Positions 56,842 to 64,000 of a DNA stretch of 64,000 nt are shown here, piece after piece (positions within the stretch are counted from its first letter, which is position 1; each line of letters opens with the position of its first letter). Origin of the DNA: DASPHG01 sp035629775 (lineage in GTDB: Bacteria; Actinomycetota; Thermoleophilia; Solirubrobacterales; Thermoleophilaceae); assembly GCA_035629775.1 (NCBI GenBank), contig DASPHG010000010.1, forward strand, positions 12,254 through 76,253, read 5' to 3'. A model generated the notes under the pieces. That model saw nothing but the letters and a program-made list of their open reading frames with translations. It made no database searches and was not told the DNA's origin. The position numbers and the translations under genes were made by a program.

Positions 56842-57288
56842 GTGGGAGTGATCAAAGGAGACCGCTCGGTCGAGATCGAGGCACCGATCGCGCGCTGTTT
56901 CGAGATCGCGGCGAACATCGAGGCGGCGCCGGAATGGCAGGGCTCGCTCAAGGACGTCGAGGTGCTGGAGCGCGATGCGGAGAAGCGCGCCGTCCTCGTC
57001 GAGACGAAGTCCGACGCCAAGGTGAAGACCGTGCGCTCCCTCCTTCGGTTCAGCTACGACGAGCCGACGCGGATCGAGTGGGTCCAGGAGAAGGGCGACA
57101 CGAAGGCCCTGCGCGGCTGGTGGCAGTTCGAGGACCTCGGGGCCGACCGCACCCGCGCGACCTACGGACTCGAGAGCGACCCGGGCCGGGTGCTCGGCAT
57201 GCTGCTGCGCGGCCCGGCCGAGACGGCCGTCCGCGACTTCCTGCTGGGCGGCGCGGCCGAAGGCCTGAAGCGCCAGGCGGAGAGCTGA
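56842..57288 (+). CDS. SRPBCC/START-fold protein
   Basis: 148 residues beginning SVEIEAPIARCFEIAANIEA, the standard opening of polyketide-cyclase/dehydrase-type START proteins. PEWQGSLKDVEVLERDAEKR and GWWQFEDLGADRTRATYGLE follow. These bind hydrophobic ligands in a deep cavity. The TGATG overlap with the P450 gene suggests it binds or presents the P450 substrate. GTG 56842 is the start. Confidence 0.85.
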   Translation: MGVIKGDRSVEIEAPIARCFEIAANIEAAPEWQGSLKDVEVLERDAEKRAVLVETKSDAKVKTVRSLLRFSYDEPTRIEWVQEKGDTKALRGWWQFEDLGADRTRATYGLESDPGRVLGMLLRGPAETAVRDFLLGGAAEGLKRQAES

Positions 57289-58523
57289 TGGAGCCGACCG
57301 CCGGCAAGGACCTGCGCGAGGTCCTGGTCACCGAGCGCGAGAACTGGGAGGACGGTCCGCCACACGAGCTGTTCCGGCGATTGCGGAGTGAGTGCCCGGT
57401 CCACTGGACCGAGCAGATCTCGGAGTATCCGACGGAGGCCGGCTACTGGTCGGTCACGACCTGGGACGACATCCACGCGGTCAGCCGCGACTGGCAGACG
57501 TACTCGTCGGAGGTCGGCGGCGTCACGGCCGTGACCGACGTCTTCCCGCTGGAGCTGACCCGCGCGATGTTCATCGGGATGGACCCGCCGAAGCACGACC
57601 GCGTCAAGGCACTCTTCCAGAAGGGCTTCACGCCGAAGCGGATCGCCGACCACGAGGACGAGATCCGCGCCATCGCCGTCGACGTCCTCGACCGGCTCGA
57701 GGGCCAGGAGACGGCCGAGCTCGTCTATGACGTGGCGCAGCCGGTCGTCTCGCGCGTGATCGGCAGCTTCATGGGGATCCCACCGGAGGACGACGCGATC
57801 TGGGCGAAGCTGATGAACGCGGCGCTCGGCGCCGGCGACCCGGACCTGAATCCCGAGGGCGTCGAGGGCGTGGTCGAGGAGATCATCCCGGAGGTCTTCC
57901 GCCGCTGCGGCGAGATGATCGCCGCCCGCCGCGAGAACCCGACGGACGACCTGACCAGCGTGCTCGTCCACGCCGAGATCGACGGCGAGCGGCTCGAGGA
58001 GCACGAGATCATCATGGGGTTCTTCCTGCTCGTCGCCGCCGGCAACGACAGCACCAAGGCCACGTACTGCAGCGCGATGCAGGCCCTGATGCAGAATCCC
58101 GACGAGCGTCAGAAGCTGCTGGACGACCCGTCGCTCGTCCCGAGCGCGGTCGAGGAGGCGCTGCGGATGTTCCCGGCGTTCGCGCACTTCCGCCGCACCG
58201 CGACCTGCCCGGTGCACCTGAACGGCGCGGACATCAAGGAGGGCGAGAAGGTCGTCATGTGGTACGTCTCCTCGAACCGCGACGAGACGCGCTACGACGA
58301 TCCGGATCGCTTCGACGTCACGCGCAACCCCGAACACCAGGCGTTCGGCGCGGGCGGCCGTCATTTCTGCCTGGGCACGGCGCTGGCGCGCCTCGAGCTG
58401 CGGATCCTGCTCGAAGAGACGCTGAAGCGCTTCCCCGCGATGGAGCTCGCCGGCGACACCGCCTACGCGGAATCGCCCTTCATCAACCAGCTGAAGACGC
58501 TGCCGGTCCGGCTGACCGGCTGA
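57288..58523 (+). CDS. Cytochrome P450
   Basis: 411 residues. Heme loop FGAGGRHFCLG (Cys361), ExxR at Glu290-Arg293 (EEALR) and I-helix AAGNDST (250-256). The Asn before the acidic residue recalls the AGNET of CYP124/125/142 sterol- and isoprenoid-oxidising enzymes, while Ser255 replaces the usual Thr. It needs redox partners not coded here. It is translationally coupled to the START protein and followed by the MMPL transporter. ATG 57288. Confidence 0.92.
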   Translation: MEPTAGKDLREVLVTERENWEDGPPHELFRRLRSECPVHWTEQISEYPTEAGYWSVTTWDDIHAVSRDWQTYSSEVGGVTAVTDVFPLELTRAMFIGMDPPKHDRVKALFQKGFTPKRIADHEDEIRAIAVDVLDRLEGQETAELVYDVAQPVVSRVIGSFMGIPPEDDAIWAKLMNAALGAGDPDLNPEGVEGVVEEIIPEVFRRCGEMIAARRENPTDDLTSVLVHAEIDGERLEEHEIIMGFFLLVAAGNDSTKATYCSAMQALMQNPDERQKLLDDPSLVPSAVEEALRMFPAFAHFRRTATCPVHLNGADIKEGEKVVMWYVSSNRDETRYDDPDRFDVTRNPEHQAFGAGGRHFCLGTALARLELRILLEETLKRFPAMELAGDTAYAESPFINQLKTLPVRLTG

Positions 58524-58555
58524 GCATCGACCGCTCCTGCTAGAACGGGGCCCCG

Positions 58556-60673
58556 ATGCAGGCCCTGACTCGCAACGTCCTGCGCCACAAGCGCCTGGTC
58601 GCGATCACCTGGATCGTTCTCACGGTCGTGGGGTTGATGGCGGCCGGACCCGCCTCGGAGGCGCTCGACCAGCGCTTCAGCGTGCCCGACAAGGAGGGCT
58701 GGGAGACCAGCGTCGAGATCAACCAGCTCTACGGCAACGGCGGCGAGGCCTGGCCGATGGTCCCCGTCGTCACCCTGCCGGAGGGCACCACGGTCGACTC
58801 CCCGGGCGTGCGGGCGGAGCTGCGCGCGCTCGAGGCGAAGACGAAGCGCGCGATCGACACCGGGAACGCGCGCGTCGCCGGCTACGGGTCGACCGGCGAC
58901 GACACCTTCGTCTCGGACGACGGGCGCACGACGTTCGTGTACGTGTTCCCGCCGCGCGCCGAGGTCGACTTCGAGGGGAACCTCGACCTGGCGGCGAAGC
59001 TCGCCGGAGCCGTCGAGGGCGAGGAGGTCGCCGGAGGGACCGTCAACCTGACCGGGTACGACGCGCTCTACGACTCCTCGAGCGAGGGGTCGGACGGCCC
59101 GGGCGTGCTGCTGGAGGCGGTCGTCGGCGGGCTGGGCGCGCTCGTTGTGCTCATCTTCGTCTTCGGGTCGTTCCTGGCGCTCGTACCGCTGGCGATGGCG
59201 ATCACGTCGATCCTCACATCGTTCCTGTTGCTCTGGGGGCTGACCGTCGTCACCGACGTATCGCCGATCGTGCAGTTCCTGATCGCGCTGATCGGCCTGG
59301 GCGTCTCGATCGACTACGCGCTGATCGTGGTGGTCCGCTGGCGCGAGGAGATCGACAGGGGGCTGAGCGGAGACGACGCGGTCACCAAGGCGATGGCGAC
59401 CGCGGGCCGCGCGGTCGTCTTCTCCGGCACCACCGTCGCGGTGGGCCTGCTCGCGCTCGTCGCCCTGCCGCTCCCGTTCCTGCGCAGCATGGGCTACGCG
59501 GGGATGCTCATCCCGCTGGTGGCGACGCTCGTCGCGATCACGCTGCTCCCGGTGATCCTCGCCACGATCGGGCCGCGGCTCGACCGGCGCCGCATCCGCC
59601 GCCGCGACCGCAGCGAGCACTTCTGGAACCGCTGGTCGAACGGCGTCGTCAAGCGGCGCTGGCTGGCGGTCCTGCTCTCACTCGGCGTCCTCGGGCTGCT
59701 GATCGTGGCGGCCACGAACCTCAACCTCGGCAACGCGGACCCCGACACGATCGCGAAGGAGGGCTCGGCGAAGGACGGCCTGACGGCGCTGTCGGACTCC
59801 GGCATCGGCAAGGGCGCGCTCGCGCCCACGGAGACGCTGGTGCCGGTGGCCGAGGCGCAGGCGGTGGTCGACGCGCAGGCCGCCGTCGAGGGCGTGCACG
59901 GCGCGAGCGCCCCCGGGGGCCCGGACTGGGTCCGCGAGGACCGGACCGTCGTCGTGGCGGTGCCGCACGAGGGTGACGAGAGCGCGGCCGGCCGTCAGAC
60001 CGTCGAGGACCTGACCAACGCGGCGCACGACGCCTCCGAGAACGCGCTCGTCGGGGGCACCGGCCCGGGCAACCGTGACTTCATCGACGCCGTCTACGGG
60101 GCGTTCCCGTTGATGATCGCCCTGATCGCGATCCTCACCTTCCTGCTCCTCGCGCGAGCGTTCCGCTCCGTCTTGCTCCCGGCAAAGGCGGTGATCCTCA
60201 ACGTGATCTCGGTGGGCGCGGCCTGGGGTGTGATCACCCTGATCTGGCAGCAGGGCCACGGCTCGGACGAGATCTGGGGCATCGACCCGACCGGATCGAT
60301 CGCGGCCTGGATCCCGCTGATGATCTTCGCGTTCCTGTACGGGCTCTCGATGGACTACGAGGTGTTCATCCTCGCGCGGATCCGTGAGGAGTACGACGAG
60401 ACGGGGGACACCGACGAGGCCGTGGTGTTCGGGCTCGGCCGAACCGGCCGGCTCGTGACCAGCGCCGCGCTGATCCTGTTCCTCGCGTTCGTCTCGATGG
60501 CCTCCGGGCCGGAGACCGACGTGAAGGTGCTGGCGACCGGGCTGGCCGCGGGGATCCTGATCGACGCCACGATCATCAGGGCGCTCTTCGTGCCGGCCGT
60601 CGTGTCGCTGTTCGGCAAGTGGAACTGGTGGTTCCCGCCGGCATTCGCGCGGCTTTTGCGCGTGCCAACCTGA
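58556..60673 (+). CDS. MMPL-family RND transporter
   Basis: 705 residues with about 12 membrane helices in two similar halves. First half: helix at 13-33, then a large outer loop (about 40-175) and helices with LIALIGLGVSIDYALIVVVR and ATAGRAVVFSGTTVAVGLLA. Second half: FLYGLSMDYEVFILARIREE and GRTGRLVTSAALILFLAFVS. The two GxSxDY motifs carry the proton-relay Asp-Tyr pairs. It exports lipids or lipophilic compounds. It follows the P450 gene by 32 bases. Confidence 0.93.
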   Translation: MQALTRNVLRHKRLVAITWIVLTVVGLMAAGPASEALDQRFSVPDKEGWETSVEINQLYGNGGEAWPMVPVVTLPEGTTVDSPGVRAELRALEAKTKRAIDTGNARVAGYGSTGDDTFVSDDGRTTFVYVFPPRAEVDFEGNLDLAAKLAGAVEGEEVAGGTVNLTGYDALYDSSSEGSDGPGVLLEAVVGGLGALVVLIFVFGSFLALVPLAMAITSILTSFLLLWGLTVVTDVSPIVQFLIALIGLGVSIDYALIVVVRWREEIDRGLSGDDAVTKAMATAGRAVVFSGTTVAVGLLALVALPLPFLRSMGYAGMLIPLVATLVAITLLPVILATIGPRLDRRRIRRRDRSEHFWNRWSNGVVKRRWLAVLLSLGVLGLLIVAATNLNLGNADPDTIAKEGSAKDGLTALSDSGIGKGALAPTETLVPVAEAQAVVDAQAAVEGVHGASAPGGPDWVREDRTVVVAVPHEGDESAAGRQTVEDLTNAAHDASENALVGGTGPGNRDFIDAVYGAFPLMIALIAILTFLLLARAFRSVLLPAKAVILNVISVGAAWGVITLIWQQGHGSDEIWGIDPTGSIAAWIPLMIFAFLYGLSMDYEVFILARIREEYDETGDTDEAVVFGLGRTGRLVTSAALILFLAFVSMASGPETDVKVLATGLAAGILIDATIIRALFVPAVVSLFGKWNWWFPPAFARLLRVPT

Positions 60674-60727
60674 GCCCGATCGCTTGCGCCCCTGGCGGGG
60701 CGCCCCTACTGTGGGTCACGGACTCGC

Positions 60728-63118
60728 ATGGAACGCTGGGTACCCCTCGTCATAACGGCAAGCGCCGCGCTGATCCTCGCGGCCGCGCCGGCCGTGGCCG
60801 GCGCCGAGACGATCTCGGGGCATGTGACGGGCCCGCTCGGCGAGGACCTGCAGGGGATCTGCGTGGCGGCCCACAACCCGGCGGACGCCACGATCCCGGG
60901 CGGCGTCACGAGCTTTACGACCACCGACGCCGGTGGCCTCTACACGCTCACAGTCGCCTCGGGCTCTCACAAGGTGTCCTTCAGCAGCTCCGCGGGCTGT
61001 GCGACGCCCCCGCACGTCATCGTCACCGAGTTCTACGACGACGCGCCGGACCACGCCTCCGCCACGGCGGTGGCGGTGCCCCCGGCCGGGTCGGCAGCCG
61101 GCATCTCCGCTCAGGTCGCCTTCGTGCCGGCGGACCCCACGACCGGGACGATCTCGGGGACGGTCACGAACGCGGATCCCGTCGGCGTCCCGGAGGTGTG
61201 CGTCGCCGCGCTCGATGACGCGGAGGCCCTCGTGGCCTTCGCGTTCACCGATGTGGACGGCGACTACGCGATGGAGAACCTGGCTCCCGGGGACTACCGG
61301 GTGATCTTCACGACCGACGATCCGTGCTCCTCCTCCTCGCGGATCGTGAGTGAGTACCACCAGGATCAGGCCGCGTTCGAGGACGCGGACATCGTCACCG
61401 TCGTGGGCGGTGAGACCGATGACATCGACGCCACGGTCACCGTCCTGCGAAGCGCCGTTGACGACCAGATCACTGTTTCCGAGGATTCCATTTCCAACGC
61501 GGGCAACGTGCTCGCCAACGACGTCGAGCCCGACAGCGGGGATGCCAACGAGGTCACGGCCACGACCGCTCCTCTACACGGCAGCGTCACCATCGCGGAG
61601 AACGGCACCGATGTGCTTTACACGCCGGCCGCCGACTATTGCGGCCTCGACCTCTTCACGTACACGCTCAACGGGGAGGCGGACTCGACCGCGAACGTGG
61701 CCGTCGAGGTCACCTGTGGCGCCGACGCATCGGTGGCGATGAACGATTCGGCGACGGTCGACGAGGACTCGGAGGAGAACGCGTTCGCAGTTCGCGCCAA
61801 CGACACCGACGCGGACGGGGGCTCGCCCGAGCTGGTGGAGTCGGTCGACGACACGGGGACGGACGGGACGGTGGAGATCACCGGCGCCGGAACAGGCGTG
61901 AGCTACGAGCCGAACCCCGACTTCTGCGGGGAGGACACCTTCACCTACACGCTCACCGGGGGGTCGACCGCGACGGTCACGGTGACGGTCACATGTCTTC
62001 CCGACGAGCCCGTCGCCGTGGACGACGTGGCGACGGTCGCCGAGGACTCCGGGGCGACTGCAATCGACGTCCGCGCCAACGACACCGACGCGGACGGTGG
62101 CGCGCCGGCGCCGGTGGAGTCGGTCATCGACGGGACGGACGGGTCGGTGGAGATCATCGGCGGCGGAGCAGGCGTGAGCTACGAGCCGAACCCCGACTTC
62201 TGCGGCGAGGACACCTTCATCTACACGCTCACCGGAGGGTCGGCCGCGACGGTGACGGTCACGGTGACCTGCGTCGACGACGGGCCGGTGGCGGTGAACG
62301 ACGTGGCCACGGTTGCCGAGGACGCGGCCGCGACGGTCTTGAACGTGCTGGCGAATGACACCGACGGCGACGGCGGCGCCAAGTCCGTGGGGGCAAAGAC
62401 CAACGGGACGTACGGCGCCGTGACGGTCGGGGCCGGCGCCGCGAACGTGACGTACAAGCCGAACTCCAACTACTGCGGGCCGGACAGCTTCACCTACACG
62501 GTGAACGGCGGCGACAGCGCCACCGTGTCGGTGACGGTGACCTGCGCGGACGATGCACCGACGGCCGTGAACGACGCGAAGACGGTGGCCGAGGATTCGC
62601 CCGCCACGGTGGTGAACGTGCTGGCGAATGACACCGACGCCGACGGCGGCGCGAAGACCGTGGCGGCGAAGACGAACGGTGCGCACGGAACCGTCGCGAT
62701 CGGCGCCGGGGGTGCGAACGTCACCTACAAGCCGGCGGCGAACTACTGCGGGTCCGACAGCTTCACCTACACGCTGAACGGCGGCTCGAAGGCGACCGTC
62801 GCCATGACGGTCACGTGCGTCGCCGAGCCGGACCTCCAGGCGCCGAACACGACGATCACCGACAAGCCGAAGGCGAAGATCAAGAGCAAGCGCAAGCGGG
62901 TCAAGGTGTCCTTCTCATTCGAGTCGAGCGAGCCGGGCTCGACGTTCCGCTGCAAGATGGACGACGGCGCGTTCAGGGCGTGCGACTCGCCGAAGGACTA
63001 CACCGTCCGGCGCGGCAAGCACACGTTCACGGTGGTCGCCACGGATGCGGCCGGAAACACGGACCCCACACCGGCGACCAGCGAGTTCAAGCTCGTCAAG
63101 AAGAAAAAGAAGAAGTAG
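60728..63118 (+). CDS. Secreted surface protein with tandem Ig-like repeats
   Basis: 796 residues. Signal peptide (LVITASAALILAAAPAVAGA), two carboxypeptidase-regulatory-like beta domains (about 27-135 and 137-240; ISGTVTNADPVGVPEVCVAA), five repeats of about 92 residues (243-700), a final Cys-bearing Ig-like domain (about 705-790; TTITDKPKAKIKSKRKRVKV) and a lysine tail KLVKKKKKK. Each repeat resembles bacterial cadherin/VCBS-type units (VLANDTDADGG with calcium-binding Asp). It is likely a cell-surface or matrix protein. No sortase motif is present. Confidence 0.82.
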   Translation: MERWVPLVITASAALILAAAPAVAGAETISGHVTGPLGEDLQGICVAAHNPADATIPGGVTSFTTTDAGGLYTLTVASGSHKVSFSSSAGCATPPHVIVTEFYDDAPDHASATAVAVPPAGSAAGISAQVAFVPADPTTGTISGTVTNADPVGVPEVCVAALDDAEALVAFAFTDVDGDYAMENLAPGDYRVIFTTDDPCSSSSRIVSEYHQDQAAFEDADIVTVVGGETDDIDATVTVLRSAVDDQITVSEDSISNAGNVLANDVEPDSGDANEVTATTAPLHGSVTIAENGTDVLYTPAADYCGLDLFTYTLNGEADSTANVAVEVTCGADASVAMNDSATVDEDSEENAFAVRANDTDADGGSPELVESVDDTGTDGTVEITGAGTGVSYEPNPDFCGEDTFTYTLTGGSTATVTVTVTCLPDEPVAVDDVATVAEDSGATAIDVRANDTDADGGAPAPVESVIDGTDGSVEIIGGGAGVSYEPNPDFCGEDTFIYTLTGGSAATVTVTVTCVDDGPVAVNDVATVAEDAAATVLNVLANDTDGDGGAKSVGAKTNGTYGAVTVGAGAANVTYKPNSNYCGPDSFTYTVNGGDSATVSVTVTCADDAPTAVNDAKTVAEDSPATVVNVLANDTDADGGAKTVAAKTNGAHGTVAIGAGGANVTYKPAANYCGSDSFTYTLNGGSKATVAMTVTCVAEPDLQAPNTTITDKPKAKIKSKRKRVKVSFSFESSEPGSTFRCKMDDGAFRACDSPKDYTVRRGKHTFTVVATDAAGNTDPTPATSEFKLVKKKKKK
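61454..62826 (+). repeat. Five tandem protein-coding repeats of 273-279 bp
   Basis: Copies begin at 61454, 61727, 62006, 62282 and 62555. Each codes for an AVxD...TVxED opening, RANDTDADGG or LANDTDADGG, a conserved YCG (or FCG) Cys and a closing VTVTC Cys. Copies 2-3 and 4-5 are the closest pairs, so the array probably grew by stepwise duplication. Confidence 0.9.
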
Positions 63119-63195
63119 CGAACTCGAGGACGACGTGGCGCGTAAGTGCGAGACCGTCCGGCGCGGATAGCCCGCTGGACCTGTAGAACTGAACG

Positions 63196-64000
63196 ATGCG
63201 ACGACTCGCCTTGGTCGCTGGGCTCCTGCTCGGCCTCGCCCCGTCCGCCGCCGGCGCCGCGGAGACCAAGTACTCGATCGTCCACGGGTGCTTCGCGGTG
63301 CCGGGCGTCGAGGGCGGGCCCTTCCGGATGCAGGCGACCACGCTCGCCGAGTACCTCCTCTACTCGAAGGACGCGCGTTTCCTCGCCGCGGACGGGACGC
63401 TCGCGGACGAGCCGTCGGTCGCGACCGAGTGGGTCGCCTCCGAGAAGGGCGGCGGGATCGAGCTGACGCCGAAGGATGGAGGCGAGTCGCGCACGCTCGG
63501 CGGCGCCGCGAAGGGATGCGCCGTCTTCCCGGAGGTCGACGTGAATGTGACCGGGGGGCCCTCGCGGTCGCGCAACTTCGAGCACGTCACAGGAATGGTC
63601 GACGGCCACATGCACTGGATGGCGTTCGAGTTCCTCGGCGGATCGGTGCACTGCGGGCGGCCGTGGCACAAGTACGGCGTCGAGTACGCGCTCGTCGACT
63701 GTCCCGACCACGCGGCCGGGGGTGGCTGCGGGGCGGTGCTCGAGAACGTCCTGTACGGCAGCCCGGCGCGCTGCCACGACGCGGGCGGGTGGCCGACCTT
63801 CACGGGCTGGCCGGACCCGCAGTCGCTGACGCACGAGAACTCGTATTACAAGTGGGTGGAGCGCGCGTGGCGCGGCGGGCTACGGATCTTCGTGAACCTG
63901 CTGGTGGAGAACAAGGCGCTGTGCGATCTCTACCCGCTGAAGCGGAACGGCTGCAACGAGATGGACAGCGCGCGCCTTCAGGACCGCGACCTGAATGCGC
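63196..64000 (+). CDS. Secreted metal-dependent hydrolase paralogue, 3' end beyond window
   Basis: 268 residues are visible; the gene continues past the right edge. Signal peptide LALVAGLLLGLAPSAAGA. The HxH motif MVDGHMHWMAFEF and TFTGWPDPQSLTHENSYYKW match FVDAHLHVVADL and SFTGWPAFDTYTHQQAYYMW of the hydrolase at 48081. The N-terminal beta domain differs more. The copies are 15 kb apart. It probably shares the metal chemistry but the key later ligands lie outside the window. Confidence 0.75.
   Translation, partial: MRRLALVAGLLLGLAPSAAGAAETKYSIVHGCFAVPGVEGGPFRMQATTLAEYLLYSKDARFLAADGTLADEPSVATEWVASEKGGGIELTPKDGGESRTLGGAAKGCAVFPEVDVNVTGGPSRSRNFEHVTGMVDGHMHWMAFEFLGGSVHCGRPWHKYGVEYALVDCPDHAAGGGCGAVLENVLYGSPARCHDAGGWPTFTGWPDPQSLTHENSYYKWVERAWRGGLRIFVNLLVENKALCDLYPLKRNGCNEMDSARLQDRDLNA

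Overview
The window is a 64 kb stretch of very GC-rich bacterial chromosome with frequent GTG starts and dense gene packing in both orientations. The combination of an FtsB-type septum protein, CsrA, an R2lox oxidase, a six-gene Mce operon, mycobacterial-type lipid oxidation genes, an MMPL transporter and many Pro/Asp/Glu-rich secreted proteins points to an actinobacterium. I infer the Thermoleophilia/Solirubrobacterales group from gene content and protein style; there is no rRNA here to confirm it. I see no phage, insertion sequence, CRISPR array or plasmid functions.

Layout. 1-6.7 kb: a decayed SnoaL-like gene, ftsB, csrA, a DUF2090 aldolase-like gene, a carboxylate-amine (glutamate-cysteine type) ligase, a rhomboid-fold protein lacking its catalytic residues, a UPF0173 metallo-beta-lactamase-fold hydrolase and a lipoprotein. 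6.7-14.2 kb: R2lox, a CsaA-like tRNA-binding protein, an ECF sigma factor fused to an anti-sigma-like zinc motif and a long tail, a copper group (CopC-CopD fusion, YcnI, membrane protein) and an arsenic operon (arsR-arsM-arsC) with a palindromic operator. 14.2-15.5 kb: tRNA-Leu(UAA), a YihY membrane protein and a DUF4235 protein. 15.6-24.9 kb: six translationally coupled mce genes with no YrbE permease or ATPase nearby, followed by a membrane adenylate cyclase and a secreted/membrane SpoIIE-type phosphatase. 28.3-32.4 kb: haloalkane dehalogenase-like hydrolase, ThDP enzyme, a possible structured RNA, Ppx/GppA phosphatase with an apparent CTG start, dodecin and tRNA-fMet.

32.5-41.8 kb is a self-contained surface-glycan-like cluster bounded by two strong hairpins. 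It holds tandem paralogous methyltransferases, an AlgX-like SGNH protein, a beta-propeller protein, an FkbM/CmoB-like double methyltransferase, another methyltransferase, a repeat-built coiled-coil protein and a double GT4 glycosyltransferase. 41.9-54.3 kb: zinc alcohol dehydrogenase, Baeyer-Villiger-type monooxygenase, a very large secreted protein with a cysteine-protease-like triad, a secreted metal-dependent hydrolase (a paralogue is cut by the window end), an SGNH protein and a sulfotransferase sharing one promoter, a GT4 glycosyltransferase and a matrixin protease with a PKD domain. 54.3-64 kb: a P-loop kinase relative that has lost its Walker A motif, an amine oxidase, greA, a START-fold protein/P450/MMPL group, and a surface protein of five tandem Ig-like repeats.

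Functional picture. Much of the window concerns the cell envelope and lipophilic compounds (Mce, MMPL, P450, monooxygenase, secreted hydrolases, glycan modification) and metal stress (copper, arsenic). Several proteins keep a fold but have lost or altered catalytic residues (rhomboid, kinase, phosphatase). Three convergent gene pairs share a single CTAG as both stop codons.
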